Shown one piece after another: positions 8,640 through 17,291 of a stretch of DNA of 45,056 nucleotides. Position 1 is the first letter of the stretch. The number at the start of each line of letters is the position of its first letter. The notes below the pieces were generated by a model, which saw nothing but the letters and a program-made list of their open reading frames with translations, ran no database searches and was not told the origin of the DNA. This stretch comes from SFHK01 sp964554795 (GTDB taxonomy: Bacteria > Bacillota > Clostridia > Christensenellales > Aristaeellaceae): assembly GCA_964554795.1 (NCBI GenBank), contig CAZKQB010000023.1:1-45056 (forward strand), read 5' to 3'. Both the position numbers and the translations under genes were made by a program.

Positions 8640-9728
8640 ATGCATCTTCAGCCGCTTGAGGCCGCTCGCCTCGCCGTGGAAACCATGATGCGCCGCTACG
8701 AGGCGCCCCTTCTGCCCCCGGTGGGACGGTTTCACTATCATCAGGGCGTGTTCCTTTCCGGCGTATACCAGACGTATCTGCTGACCGGAGACGAACGCTA
8801 TTTCCGCTACATGAAGGATTGGGTGGACTCGGTAATCGACGAAAACGGCCGCATTCTTCACTATGACCGCGGGCAGATGGACGACATTCAGCCGGGCATC
8901 CTGCTGTATCCCCTTATGAAGCGCACGGGCGACGCGCGCTACGAAACGGCCATCCGCACGCTGGGCGAGATTTTCCTCACCTATCCGCGCAACCGCGTGG
9001 GCGGCTTCTGGCACAAAAGCGACGACCATTGCCGCGACCAGATGTGGCTGGACGGGCTGTACATGGGCGGCCCGATTTGCGCCGAATTCGGAAAAACGTT
9101 TGACCGTCCCGAATACTTCGACCTCGTCGCCGAGCAGGCCATCCTGATGGAAACGCACACCCGCGACCCGAAGACCGGCCTTTTGTATCATGCGTGGGAT
9201 GCCGAAACACGCATGCCGTGGGCAAACGCCGAAACGGGGCTTTCGCCGGAGTTCTGGGGGCGCTCGATCGGCTGGGTCGGCGTAGCCATCCTGGACGATC
9301 TGGATTTCATTCCGCCGGAGCACCCGAGGGCGGAGGATTTGAAAAACATCGTGCGCCGCCTGATGACGGCCATTGCGCCGTATCAGGGCGCAGACGGGCG
9401 CTGGTATCAGGTGGTTGACAAGCCGGACGGCGAGGGCAACTGGCCGGAAAACAGCTGCACGAGCCTGTTCACCGCGGCGCTGTGCAAGGGCGTGCGGACG
9501 GGCGTGCTGGAGTCCTCCGCGCTTGAGCGCGCGCAGAGGGGCTATAACGGCGTTGTGAACAGCCTGAAGATGGACGGAAACAACCTGCTGATCGGCGACG
9601 TGTGCATCGGCACCGGCGTGGGCGATTACCAGCACTATATCCACCGTCCCACCTCCGTAAACGACCTGCACGGCGTAGGCGCGTTCCTGCTGATGTGCGC
9701 CGAGGCAGAACGGGCGGGGCTGAAATAA
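8640..9728 (+). CDS. Glycoside hydrolase family 105/88 (unsaturated glucuronyl or rhamnogalacturonyl hydrolase)
   Basis: This family removes the unsaturated uronic acid that polysaccharide lyases leave on pectin or glycosaminoglycan oligosaccharides. The 362-residue product has the expected length of an intracellular YteR/YesR-type enzyme and no signal peptide. The (alpha/alpha)6-barrel motifs include DQMWLDGLYMGGP near residue 140, with the catalytic Asp, plus WGRSIGWVGVA and GRWYQVVD. The start follows AAAGGAGG, and an extended -10 box (TATACT at 8603-8608) lies upstream. It fits the glycan-degrading theme with the GH106-like enzyme at 39895. Exact substrate cannot be read from sequence. 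Confidence 0.88.
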   Translation: MHLQPLEAARLAVETMMRRYEAPLLPPVGRFHYHQGVFLSGVYQTYLLTGDERYFRYMKDWVDSVIDENGRILHYDRGQMDDIQPGILLYPLMKRTGDARYETAIRTLGEIFLTYPRNRVGGFWHKSDDHCRDQMWLDGLYMGGPICAEFGKTFDRPEYFDLVAEQAILMETHTRDPKTGLLYHAWDAETRMPWANAETGLSPEFWGRSIGWVGVAILDDLDFIPPEHPRAEDLKNIVRRLMTAIAPYQGADGRWYQVVDKPDGEGNWPENSCTSLFTAALCKGVRTGVLESSALERAQRGYNGVVNSLKMDGNNLLIGDVCIGTGVGDYQHYIHRPTSVNDLHGVGAFLLMCAEAERAGLK

Positions 9729-9845
9729 GCCTCCGTCCGCGGCATGCCTGCGGAAGCACTTCCGCAGGGCATTTTCGGCGGGGTGCGCGACAGGAAAACC
9801 ACAGGGGATGAGCCTTACACGACAATAATTGATTTTGGAGGAGCT

Positions 9846-10601
9846 ATGCATTTTCTGATTACGAATGACGATGGCATCCGCGCCGAGGGACTTCGACAGC
9901 TGGTGCGCGCGGCGCTTCACAAGGGACACTGCGTAACCGTGTGCGCGCCCGACCGCGAGCGCAGCGCCGTAAGCCATACGCTGTCCATCACGGGCGCTCT
10001 GCACGTGCGCGAAATGGACGTTGAGGGCGCAAAGGGATATGAAACGGACGGCTCCCCCGCCGACTGCGCGCGGCTGGGCGTATATCTTCTGCGAAACGAC
10101 GCGCCCGACCTCGTAATTTCCGGCATCAACCGCGGCCCCAACCTGGGCGGCGCGTGCATTTATTCCGGCACGGTCAACGCAGCTATGGAGGCCTCCATGG
10201 CCGGACGTCCCGCCCTGGCCTCGTCGCTGCGCTCCTATACCGGCAGCGACTATTCCACCGCCGCCGAAATTACGCTGCGCGTGGCCGAATGGGCCGTGAA
10301 AAACCCTCTCCCGCGCGGCGCAATGTATAATCTGAACGTGCCCGACCTTCCGATGGAGCAGATTCTGGGCATTCGCGGCACGCAGAAGCTCGCGCCGATG
10401 TTCCTCTCCGACGCGCGCTACGAAAGCTTTCGGAGCGAATACAATCACACGTTCTACTTCCTGACCGACGGCGACAATCCCCATGTTTTCCCGGATGATT
10501 CCGACGACGCGCTCAACGAGCGCGGCTGGGCGACGGTCTCCGCCCTGTCGTGGGATCTCTCCCTCAAGCAGGGCATTCCGCCAGTCGACGTGACGCTGTA
10601 A
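9846..10601 (+). CDS. surE: 5'/3'-nucleotidase SurE
   Basis: SurE dephosphorylates nucleoside monophosphates in stress and stationary phase. The 251-residue protein begins MHFLITNDDGIRAEG with the metal-binding DD pair. It also has RERSAVSHTLS near residue 38 and SGINRGPNLGGACIYSGTVN near residue 95, all standard SurE motifs. The ATG follows TTGGAGGAGCT. It ends about 30 bases before the ybaB promoter, so ybaB-recR can be expressed separately. Confidence 0.95.
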   Translation: MHFLITNDDGIRAEGLRQLVRAALHKGHCVTVCAPDRERSAVSHTLSITGALHVREMDVEGAKGYETDGSPADCARLGVYLLRNDAPDLVISGINRGPNLGGACIYSGTVNAAMEASMAGRPALASSLRSYTGSDYSTAAEITLRVAEWAVKNPLPRGAMYNLNVPDLPMEQILGIRGTQKLAPMFLSDARYESFRSEYNHTFYFLTDGDNPHVFPDDSDDALNERGWATVSALSWDLSLKQGIPPVDVTL

Positions 10602-10633
10602 CGCCGAGGCGCGCAAAAGCGGCACAAATTCGC

Positions 10634-10662
10634 TTTACGAACGCGCGGAATTCGTGTATAAT
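10634..10662 (+). promoter_or_regulatory. Promoter of ybaB-recR
   Basis: TTTACG (10634-10639) and TATAAT (10657-10662) are 17 bases apart, about 38 bases before the ybaB start. Confidence 0.75.
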
Positions 10663-10700
10663 AGAAATTCGAAAATGAGAACACGCGGAGGTTTACGAAT

Positions 10701-11045
10701 ATGGCAAGACACGGCGGTTTCCCCGGAATGGGTATGGGCAATATGCAGCAGCTGGCGATGAAGGCGCAGAAGCTGCAGCAGCAGATGACCGAAAAGCAGA
10801 CAGAGCTGGAGGCGCGCGAGTTTGAGGCCAGCGCGGGCGGCGGCATGGTTACGGCAAAGGTGACGGGCAAAAAGACGCTCGTGAGCCTGACCGTCAAGCC
10901 CGAGGCCGTCGATCCCGACGACGTGGAGATGCTGCAGGACATGGTGGTTGCCGCCGTGAACGAAGCGCTCCGCATGGCCGAGGAGGCCACCGAGCAGGAA
11001 ATGAGCAAGCTGACCGGCGGTCTGGGCATGCCGGGTCTGTTCTGA
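10701..11045 (+). CDS. ybaB: YbaB/EbfC family nucleoid-associated protein
   Basis: A small DNA-binding protein, 114 residues, with the family pattern: a Met/Gln-rich helical start (MQQLAMKAQKLQQQMTEKQ), then ASAGGGMVTAKVTGK and VDPDDVEMLQDMVVAAVN. A GCGGAGG site precedes the ATG. It is followed after 14 bases by recR, the near-universal partner. The usual upstream dnaX is absent here; surE lies upstream instead. Confidence 0.95.
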   Translation: MARHGGFPGMGMGNMQQLAMKAQKLQQQMTEKQTELEAREFEASAGGGMVTAKVTGKKTLVSLTVKPEAVDPDDVEMLQDMVVAAVNEALRMAEEATEQEMSKLTGGLGMPGLF

Positions 11046-11059
11046 GGGACGGATAACGC

Positions 11060-11656
11060 ATGGCAGGCGTTGAAGCAATTCAAACCCTGACCAACCAGCT
11101 GTCGCGGCTGCCCGGCATCGGACGCAAGACTGCGCAGCGGCTGGCCTATCATATCATCAGCATGCCGGAAAACGAGGTGCGCGAGCTGGCCGTCGCCATT
11201 TTCAACGGCAAAAAGAAGGTACACTTCTGCCCGGTGTGCGGCAACCTGACGGACGTGGATCCCTGCTCCATCTGCGCCGACCCCGACCGCAGGCACGACA
11301 TTGTGTGCGTAGTGCGCGACGCGCGCGATGTGAACGCGCTGGAGCGCATGCGCGATTACAACGGGCTGTACCACGTGCTGGGCGGCGTGATTTCGCCGAT
11401 GGACGGCGTAGGGCCGGACGACATTCGCATTCGCGAGCTTCTGTCGCGCTTGGCCTCCGGCGAAATTCAGGAGGTCGTGCTGGCCACCAACCCGGACGTA
11501 GAGGGCGAGGCCACAGCGGCGTACATTTCCCGGCTGATCAAGCCCATGGGCGTTAAGGTGACGCGCATCGCGCACGGCGTGCCGGTGGGCGGCGAGCTGG
11601 AATACACCGACGAGGTAACTCTTCTGCGCGCCTTCGAGGGGCGCACGACGCTGTAA
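11060..11656 (+). CDS. recR: Recombination mediator RecR
   Basis: RecR works with RecF/RecO to load RecA on gapped DNA. The 198-residue product shows the N-terminal helix-hairpin-helix (LSRLPGIGRKTAQRLA), the four-Cys zinc finger (CPVCGNLTDVDPCSIC, about residues 55-70), and the Toprim domain ending in the TRIAHGVPVGGELEYTDE region. Length is typical. It lies in the ybaB-recR operon and is followed by a hairpin terminator. Confidence 0.97.
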   Translation: MAGVEAIQTLTNQLSRLPGIGRKTAQRLAYHIISMPENEVRELAVAIFNGKKKVHFCPVCGNLTDVDPCSICADPDRRHDIVCVVRDARDVNALERMRDYNGLYHVLGGVISPMDGVGPDDIRIRELLSRLASGEIQEVVLATNPDVEGEATAAYISRLIKPMGVKVTRIAHGVPVGGELEYTDEVTLLRAFEGRTTL

Positions 11657-11766
11657 GAAGCAAAGGGCCTTCGAAGGCATGACAGCAGGCAGAGAGCATG
11701 CCTATGAAGCCCGCAGGGCTACGGCTCGCCAACGCCTTCGGTCTCCGAAAAAACAAAAAGCATCCT

Positions 11767-11807
11767 GCGCCGTACCGACAGTCCATGCCGGTGCGGCGCG
11801 GGCGTTT
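11767..11807 (+). terminator. Terminator after recR
   Basis: An 11-bp stem with one G-U pair (arms 11767-11777 and 11789-11799) is followed by GGGCGTTTTAT. The stretch 11657-11766 contains no convincing gene. Confidence 0.65.
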
Positions 11808-11861
11808 TATGGGCTCAGACCAAAAACGGCGACAAGCATACACCTCGTGCCTGGAATTAAC

Positions 11862-11890
11862 TTTACATTTCTGCCGATTGGTTCTATAAT
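11862..11890 (+). promoter_or_regulatory. Promoter of asnS
   Basis: TTTACA (11862-11867) and TATAAT (11885-11890), 17 bases apart, lie 56 bases before the asnS start. Confidence 0.8.
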
Positions 11891-11945
11891 GGATAAATCC
11901 CGGCGCGGGCCGGGAAAATGAAATTATTCAGAAAGGGGTATTGCC

Positions 11946-13343
11946 ATGAAGGACGTCATCGTGCGCGAATTATACCGCGATGTTCCCTCCACGGTGCTGC
12001 CCTCCGTGCGCGTGCGCGGATGGGTTCGCACCTCCCGCGAAAGCAAGGCTTTTGCGTTTATCGAGCTGAACGACGGGAGCTTCTTTAAGAATCTCCAGAT
12101 CGTCGTGGAGGAAAACGCCGTTAATAATTACGCGGAAATCATGAAGCGCGTGACGGTAGGCGCGTCCATTGAGGCGATTGGCCGCATCGAGCCGACGCCC
12201 GGGATGAAGCAGCCGTTTGAGATGAAGGCTGAAGCCATCGAAATTCTTGGCGACAGCCCTGTTGACTATCCGCTGCAGAAGAAGAAGCACACGCTGGAGT
12301 ATCTGCGCACCATTCAGCATCTGCGTCCGCGCGCGAACCTGTTTCAGTGCGCGTTCCGCATTCGCTCCATTGCCGCGCAGGCCATTCACCGCTTCTTCCA
12401 CGACCGCGGATTCGTATACGTGCACACGCCGCTGATCACCGGCAGCGACTGCGAGGGCGCGGGCGAGATGTTCCAGGTGACGACGCTCGACCCCGAAAAC
12501 CTGCCCCGAACCGAGGACGGCAAGGTGGACTACGACAAGGACTTCTTCGCCAAGAAGGTTTCCCTCACCGTGTCCGGCCAGCTGAACGCCGAAATCTTCG
12601 CTCTGGCGTTCCGCAACGTATACACCTTCGGCCCCACCTTCCGCGCCGAAAACAGCTATACCGCGCGCCACGCCGCGGAGTTCTGGATGATCGAGCCGGA
12701 AATTGCCTTCGCCGAGCTGGAGGACGACCTCGAGCTGGAGGAGGACATGATCAAGTACATCATCTCGTCCGTGCTTGAGGAAGCGCCGGAGGAGATGGCC
12801 TTCCTGAACAGCTTCGTGGACAAGGGACTGATTGAGCGCCTGACCGCCGTGCGCGACGCCGATTTCGCCCGCGTAAGCTATACCGACGCCATTGAAATTC
12901 TCAAGAGCAGCGGCGCAAAGTTCGAGTACGAGCCCTACTGGGGCTGCGATTTGCAGACCGAGCACGAGCGCTACCTCACTGAGAAGCACTTCGGTCGGCC
13001 GGTCTTCGTAACCGACTATCCGAAGGAGATCAAGGCCTTCTACATGCGCATGAATGACGACGGTAAGACCGTCGCGGCGGCCGACCTGCTGGTTCCCGGA
13101 ATTGGCGAGCTGTGCGGCGGTAGCCAGAGAGAGGAGCGGCTGGATCTGCTCACCGCGCGCATTGAGGAGCTGGGCATGAAGCCCGAGGATTACTGGTGGT
13201 ATCTTGAATTGCGCAAGTACGGCTCCGTGAAGCATTCCGGCTTCGGCATGGGCTTTGAGCGCATGATCATGTACCTGACCGGCATCGCCAACATCCGCGA
13301 CGTGCTGCCCTTCCCGCGCACGCCCCGCAGCGCTGATTTCTAA
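11946..13343 (+). CDS. asnS: Asparaginyl-tRNA synthetase
   Basis: It charges tRNA-Asn. The 465-residue class IIb enzyme has an N-terminal OB-fold (VRVRGWVRTSRESKAFAFIE), the linker HTLEYLRTIQHLRPR, motif 2 (TFRAENSYTARHAAEFWMIE), and motif 3 at the C-terminus (GFGMGFERMIMYLTG, then PFPRTPRSADF). The presence of AsnRS-specific residues rather than AspRS insertions supports the Asn assignment. AAAGGGG precedes the ATG. Confidence 0.96.
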   Translation: MKDVIVRELYRDVPSTVLPSVRVRGWVRTSRESKAFAFIELNDGSFFKNLQIVVEENAVNNYAEIMKRVTVGASIEAIGRIEPTPGMKQPFEMKAEAIEILGDSPVDYPLQKKKHTLEYLRTIQHLRPRANLFQCAFRIRSIAAQAIHRFFHDRGFVYVHTPLITGSDCEGAGEMFQVTTLDPENLPRTEDGKVDYDKDFFAKKVSLTVSGQLNAEIFALAFRNVYTFGPTFRAENSYTARHAAEFWMIEPEIAFAELEDDLELEEDMIKYIISSVLEEAPEEMAFLNSFVDKGLIERLTAVRDADFARVSYTDAIEILKSSGAKFEYEPYWGCDLQTEHERYLTEKHFGRPVFVTDYPKEIKAFYMRMNDDGKTVAAADLLVPGIGELCGGSQREERLDLLTARIEELGMKPEDYWWYLELRKYGSVKHSGFGMGFERMIMYLTGIANIRDVLPFPRTPRSADF

Positions 13344-13366
13344 GCGCCTTTCAAAAAGCAAATAAC

Positions 13367-13405
13367 GGACAGTTCGAGGCCCTCCTGTCCCTAAACAAAA
13401 CCAGG
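13367..13405 (+). promoter_or_regulatory. Probable preQ1-type riboswitch aptamer upstream of queT
   Basis: A 6-bp stem GGACAG/CTGTCC (13367-13372, 13385-13390) encloses a 12-base loop. It is followed at once by an A-rich tail CTAAACAAAACCAGG (13391-13405). Short stem, loop beginning TTCG, and A-rich tail resemble the preQ1-I pseudoknot, and the downstream gene is a predicted queuosine-precursor transporter. The subclass and exact pseudoknot pairing are not certain from inspection; other preQ1 classes are also known at queT. Confidence 0.55.
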
Positions 13406-13415
13406 TAAAGAACCA

Positions 13416-13450
13416 GGGCCGGCATATTGTCGGCCCCGTCTTTGTTTTAT
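13416..13450 (+). terminator. Terminator-like hairpin in the queT leader
   Basis: GGGCCG (13416-13421) pairs with CGGCCC (13431-13436), followed by CGTCTTTGTTTTAT. It lies 10 bases after the aptamer-like tail. It can serve as the asnS terminator or as the regulated terminator of the queT leader. Confidence 0.65.
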
Positions 13451-13455
13451 GCTGC

Positions 13456-13487
13456 AAAAGGGCCGAGCATCAAAGGGAGGCCCTTTT
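13456..13487 (+). promoter_or_regulatory. Hairpin sequestering the queT ribosome binding site
   Basis: AAAAGGGCC (13456-13464) is complementary to GGCCCTTTT (13479-13487). The queT ribosome site AAAGGGAGG (about 13472-13480) lies in the loop and at the edge of the right arm, 10 bases before the ATG at 13491. Folding would hide it. Confidence 0.55.
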
Positions 13488-13490
13488 CGC

Positions 13491-13997
13491 ATGAGCATAA
13501 AAAAATCTGCGGGCGTCCGCGAGCTGACCCGCGCCGCGCTGATTGCGGCAATCTACTGTGCGGTCACCATTCTGTGGCCGTTTTCCTTCGGGGGTGTGCA
13601 GGTGCGCATTTCCGAGGCGCTCACGCTTCTGCCCGTGCTGCTGCCCGCCGCCGTTCCCGGCGTTTCCGTCGGCTGCGCGCTGGCGGGGCTTCTAACCGGC
13701 ACGCCGTGGTTTGACTGGCTGTTTGGCTCGCTGACGACGCTGACCGCCGCGCTGCTCACCCGCAAATATCATAAGCCCCTCGCGCTTGCCGCAGTATGGC
13801 CCACGCTTCTGAACGCCGTGGTTACCGGCGCCATCGTTCATTTTGCCTATATCGACGCCCCCACGCTTTCCCTTTTGCCCCTGACGATGCTCTCCGTCGG
13901 CATAGGCGAGGCCCTTGCATGCTTTGGTCTTGGGCTACCTCTGCTTCTGTCCCTTCAAAAAAGCGGTCTTTTCGGCTTTGCCCGGAAGAAGCGATAA
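13491..13997 (+). CDS. queT: QueT family queuosine-precursor transporter (ECF S component)
   Basis: A 168-residue membrane protein matching the QueT family, the substrate-binding subunit of ECF transporters for queuosine precursors. It begins with the motif RELTRAALIAAIYCAVTI, then has FGGVQVRISEALTLLPVL, and about five to six membrane segments. The ECF energising subunits are not in this window. The ATG at 13491 is fixed by AAAGGGAGG. The leader holds an aptamer-like element and two hairpins, pointing to feedback control by preQ1 or a related base. Confidence 0.9.
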   Translation: MSIKKSAGVRELTRAALIAAIYCAVTILWPFSFGGVQVRISEALTLLPVLLPAAVPGVSVGCALAGLLTGTPWFDWLFGSLTTLTAALLTRKYHKPLALAAVWPTLLNAVVTGAIVHFAYIDAPTLSLLPLTMLSVGIGEALACFGLGLPLLLSLQKSGLFGFARKKR

Positions 13998-14112
13998 TCC
14001 CCCTTTGCCGCCTGAAGCACAGGCGGTTTTGCTTATTTACGCGATTTATGGCGACGGACAGGCAGGATTCGGCAGGAATTTTCATAGGCTTCCTCGAAAA
14101 GGAGGAGGTAGG

Positions 14113-14823
14113 ATGATTTTTCCGGACGCGATTTTGTGGCTTCTGGACAGCGTATGTCTGCTGTTCGGGCATGTGGGAGCGCGCAGCTCGTTTCCGCGTC
14201 CGCTGACGGCGGAGGAGGAATGTGTGCAGGTGGCGCGCGCCGCCGAGGGAGACCCCGAGGCAAAGCGCCTGCTGGTAGAGCACAATCTGCGGCTGGTGGC
14301 GCACATTGCCAAGAAATACGCGGGCAGCGGCGTTGATTCCGACGACCTCGTGTCGGTAGGCACGATCGGACTGATGAAGGCGGTTTCCACCTTTCGGCCG
14401 GAGGCCGGGCGGCTGACGACCTATGCCTCCCGCTGCATCGAAAACGAAATTCTGATGCAGCTGCGCGCAGGGCGCAAGCTGCGCATGAACGTTTCACTGA
14501 ACGACCCCGTCGGCTCGGACAGGGAGGGCAACCGCATTCACATCCTCGACCTGCTGGGCACCGACCCGGACGAGGTAGCCGACCGCGTGGAAACGCGCAT
14601 CGAGGGCGCGCGGGCGCGAAGGCTGATTCCGCAGGTTCTGACAGAGCGGGAGCAGAGGGTAATCGGCCTGCGCTACGGCCTCACGGACGGCGAGCCGCAC
14701 GCTCAGCACGAGGTAGCCGGACGGCTGGGCATTTCCCGAAGCTACGTATCCCGCATCGAAAAGAAGGCGCTGGAGAAGCTGCGGGCGGCCTTTCTGGCGG
14801 CCGATAAAGAGGAGAAGAGCTGA
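14113..14823 (+). CDS. sigK: Sporulation sigma factor SigK
   Basis: Late mother-cell sigma factor of endospore formation. The 236-residue protein has a short hydrophobic pro-sequence (MIFPDAILWLLDSVCLLFGH) typical of pro-sigma-K, then FPRPLTAEEE, region 2 (LVEHNLRLVAHIAKKY, DLVSVGTIGLMKAV, TTYASRCIENEILMQLRA), and region 4 with the helix-turn-helix LGISRSYVSRIEKKALEKL. GGAGGAGGTAGG precedes the ATG. The gene is whole, not split by a skin-type element. It shows that the host belongs to the spore-forming lineage, though not that it sporulates. Confidence 0.94.
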   Translation: MIFPDAILWLLDSVCLLFGHVGARSSFPRPLTAEEECVQVARAAEGDPEAKRLLVEHNLRLVAHIAKKYAGSGVDSDDLVSVGTIGLMKAVSTFRPEAGRLTTYASRCIENEILMQLRAGRKLRMNVSLNDPVGSDREGNRIHILDLLGTDPDEVADRVETRIEGARARRLIPQVLTEREQRVIGLRYGLTDGEPHAQHEVAGRLGISRSYVSRIEKKALEKLRAAFLAADKEEKS

Positions 14824-14842
14824 CAACAGGGAGGAATTACCG

Positions 14843-15448
14843 ATGCATACCGATTTCGTTTATCTGGACGAAGCCGTGCCCGGCCTTTTATGGGACGCGA
14901 AATACGCGACGGCCGACAACTTCACCGGCGCGCCGGTGGACGGCTATTTTGCGGGCCGCGCGGTGGGCACGAGGGCGCTGGCAGAGGCGCTGAAGGAGGC
15001 GCAGGCGCTTGCGGGGGCGCAGGGGTACACGCTGCTCGTGTGGGATGCGTACCGCCCTGTGCGCGCCGTACGGCGCTTTCTCGAATGGGCGGGTGAGCCG
15101 GAGGATTTCCGCACGAAGAACGCGCACTATCCCAATATTTCCAAAACCGACATCGTGCCGCTGGGCTATGTGGCAGCGCAGTCCTCGCACAGCCGCGGGA
15201 GCGCCGTGGATCTGACGCTGGTGGACGTGCGCACGCACAGGCCCATCGACATGGGCGGCGGCTTTGATCTGATGGACGAGGCCAGCCACCATTCCGCGCC
15301 GCAGCCGGAGTCGATTCGCGAAAACCGCGCGCGGCTGAAGGCGCTCATGATGCAATGCGGCTTCGCGCCCTACGAAAACGAGTGGTGGCACTACCGTCTG
15401 AAAAACGAGCCGTATCCGGACACGTATTTTGATTTTCCCATCGAGTGA
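14843..15448 (+). CDS. D-alanyl-D-alanine dipeptidase, VanX/DdpX family
   Basis: A zinc dipeptidase that hydrolyses D-Ala-D-Ala. The 201-residue product has the VanX-type metal motifs SSHSRGSAVDLTLVD (SxHxxGxAxD, near residue 115) and ENEWWHYRL (ExxWH, near residue 182). There is no signal peptide, so it acts in the cytoplasm. The vanH/vanA partners are absent, so this is more likely a housekeeping peptidoglycan-recycling enzyme than vancomycin resistance. It lies 19 bases after sigK. Confidence 0.9.
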   Translation: MHTDFVYLDEAVPGLLWDAKYATADNFTGAPVDGYFAGRAVGTRALAEALKEAQALAGAQGYTLLVWDAYRPVRAVRRFLEWAGEPEDFRTKNAHYPNISKTDIVPLGYVAAQSSHSRGSAVDLTLVDVRTHRPIDMGGGFDLMDEASHHSAPQPESIRENRARLKALMMQCGFAPYENEWWHYRLKNEPYPDTYFDFPIE

Positions 15449-15470
15449 ACCGAGGACAGGAGGCAGAGTC

Positions 15471-16325
15471 ATGAAGGGCATCCCGTATGAAGTGTTTCCC
15501 GATAACCCCACGCTGGAGGGGCTTGCGCAGATGCAGCCGCCCGTGCGCTATTCCGAGGTGCACGGCGACTGCCTTCTGCACCTGATTACGCCGTGGCGCG
15601 CGCCGAACGCAGAGCCGGTCAGACGTCCTCTGATCGTGTTCGTGCAGGGCAGCGGCTGGACACACCCGAACCCATGGTACGAGCTTCCGCAGCTGTCGAT
15701 GTACGCACAGGCGGGCTATGTGGTCGCCAGCGTCGCACACCGCAGTGCGCTGGACGGCTTCCCGTTCCCGGCATACCTTCAGGATGTAAAGACCGCCATC
15801 CGCTATCTGCGCGCGCATGCGGACGAGCTTTCCATCGATCCCGCGCGCGTATGCGTGTGGGGCACGTCCTCCGGCGGCAATACGGCGCTGCTCGTGGGCG
15901 TGACCGCAAACGATGCGCGCTATGAAACGCAGGAATATGCGGGCGTAGACGACAGTGCGCAGCTGATCATCGACTTTTTCGGTCCCGCAAACCTACCCAA
16001 AATGGCGGCCTTTGCGCACAAAAGTGAGGACGGGCAAAGGCTTCTGAGCGCGCTCGCGGGCGCACGTGACCCCATGGAGATTGCCGTGGAGATGAGTCCC
16101 GTTTCGCACCTGAAGCCCGATACAGCCTATCCGCCCATGCTGCTGGTGCACGGCGACGCCGACCCCGTGGTGGATTTCTCCCAGTCTGAGGAAATGCATG
16201 CCTCGCTGCTCGCTCTCGGCCAGAAAGCCACGCTCATCTGCGTGACCAACGCCATTCACGAGGGAAATACCTGGAGCCGCGCCCTGCACGAGCGCGTGCT
16301 GAAATTCATACGCGAAAACCTGTAG
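15471..16325 (+). CDS. Alpha/beta-hydrolase esterase (BD-FAE/acetyl-esterase-like)
   Basis: A 284-residue serine esterase. The nucleophile elbow is GTSSGG (within VCVWGTSSGGNTALL, near residue 128). The acid is in HGDADPVVDF and the His in NAIHEGN near the C-terminus. The N-terminal PLIVFVQGSGWTHPNPWYE resembles the oxyanion region of acetyl-xylan or lipase-type esterases. No signal peptide. It follows the VanX-like gene after 22 bases behind GACAGGAGG. Deacetylating imported oligosaccharides would fit the neighbourhood; that is inference. Confidence 0.85.
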   Translation: MKGIPYEVFPDNPTLEGLAQMQPPVRYSEVHGDCLLHLITPWRAPNAEPVRRPLIVFVQGSGWTHPNPWYELPQLSMYAQAGYVVASVAHRSALDGFPFPAYLQDVKTAIRYLRAHADELSIDPARVCVWGTSSGGNTALLVGVTANDARYETQEYAGVDDSAQLIIDFFGPANLPKMAAFAHKSEDGQRLLSALAGARDPMEIAVEMSPVSHLKPDTAYPPMLLVHGDADPVVDFSQSEEMHASLLALGQKATLICVTNAIHEGNTWSRALHERVLKFIRENL

Positions 16326-16371
16326 GCGCATGCGCCGCGCGCAGTTTTTTTCCGCTTCTCGAAAAAAGTAT

Positions 16372-16400
16372 TTGACCGCCGCGCGGCGGACGCTTATAAT
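16372..16400 (+). promoter_or_regulatory. Promoter of dapF
   Basis: TTGACC (16372-16377) and TATAAT (16395-16400), 17 bases apart, lie 31 bases before the dapF ATG. A short palindrome GGCGCATGCGCC (16325-16336) and a T run precede it and may end the esterase transcript. Confidence 0.85.
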
Positions 16401-16431
16401 AGAGGCATGCGAAACCGGAGGGAACGGGCCT

Positions 16432-17274
16432 ATGGAATTTATCAAGATGCACGGCATCGGGAACGATTACGTATTCGTGGACGGCTTCCGGCAGAAGGTG
16501 CCCGCCAACCCGGCGCGCGCGGCGATTGCGGTTTCAAAGCCGCACGTGGGCATCGGTGCGGACGGGCTGATTCTCATGCTGCCGGACGAGGAATGCGACG
16601 CGCGCATGCGCATTTTCAACGCCGACGGCAGTGAGGGCGAAATGTGCGGAAACGGCATCCGCTGCATGGGCAAATATCTGTACGATTCCGGCCTTGTGCG
16701 CTCCGAGCGAATGACCATCCGCACCGGCGGCGGCATCCGCACGCTGGAAATTCTCACCGAGGGCGGAGTGGCCGTGGGTGCGCGCGTAGACATGGGCACG
16801 CCGGAGCTTGACCCGGCGAAAATTCCCGTGAACGCGCCGGAGAACCGCATCGTTTTGCTGTTTCCGGACGGGCGGACGGCGCGCTTTACGTGCGTAAGCA
16901 TGGGCAATCCCCACGCAGTGACGCTCGACCGCTTCCCGGACGGCGACGCCTTCCGGGCAGACGGCGCGTTCGTGGAAACGCACCCGATGTTCCCGAACCG
17001 CGTGAACGCATCCTTTGCGCGCGCGGACGACACAACGCACCTGACCGCGCGCATCTGGGAGCGCGGCAGCGGCGCGACGATGGCCTGCGGCAGCGGCGCC
17101 TGCGCAACCCTTGTGGCCGCGAGCCTGAACGGCGCCTGTGCCAACCGGGCGCACGTGCGCCTGCCCGGCGGCACGCTGTTCATCGAATACGACCGGGAGC
17201 GTCGGCGCGTATTCATGACGGGCCCGGCAAAAGTAGCCTTCACAGGAAATGTGGATCTTGAAACTATCGAATAA
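16432..17274 (+). CDS. dapF: Diaminopimelate epimerase
   Basis: It converts LL-diaminopimelate to meso-DAP for peptidoglycan and lysine. The 280-residue protein begins MEFIKMHGIGNDYVFVDGF. It has both catalytic cysteines in the family motifs GEMCGNGIRCMGKY (near residue 75) and ATMACGSGACATLVAA (near residue 222). I chose the ATG at 16432 because GAGGGAACGG precedes it and the usual DapF N-terminus follows. The GH38 gene starts 17 bases after the stop, so the two may share the dapF promoter. Confidence 0.96.
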   Translation: MEFIKMHGIGNDYVFVDGFRQKVPANPARAAIAVSKPHVGIGADGLILMLPDEECDARMRIFNADGSEGEMCGNGIRCMGKYLYDSGLVRSERMTIRTGGGIRTLEILTEGGVAVGARVDMGTPELDPAKIPVNAPENRIVLLFPDGRTARFTCVSMGNPHAVTLDRFPDGDAFRADGAFVETHPMFPNRVNASFARADDTTHLTARIWERGSGATMACGSGACATLVAASLNGACANRAHVRLPGGTLFIEYDRERRRVFMTGPAKVAFTGNVDLETIE

Positions 17275-17291
17275 TAAGGAGTGAACCAACG

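Noticed and set aside
8475..10625. Upstream extension of the spermidine-synthase-like frame
   Set aside because: It runs antisense through surE and GH105; the promoter and ribosome site place the start at 8474.
14087..14100. SigE-type -10 box (CATAGGCT) upstream of sigK
   Set aside because: The -10 matches loosely but no acceptable -35 was found at the right distance.
14843..15448. Vancomycin-resistance cluster
   Set aside because: Only a VanX-family dipeptidase is present; no VanH or VanA ligase and no VanRS.
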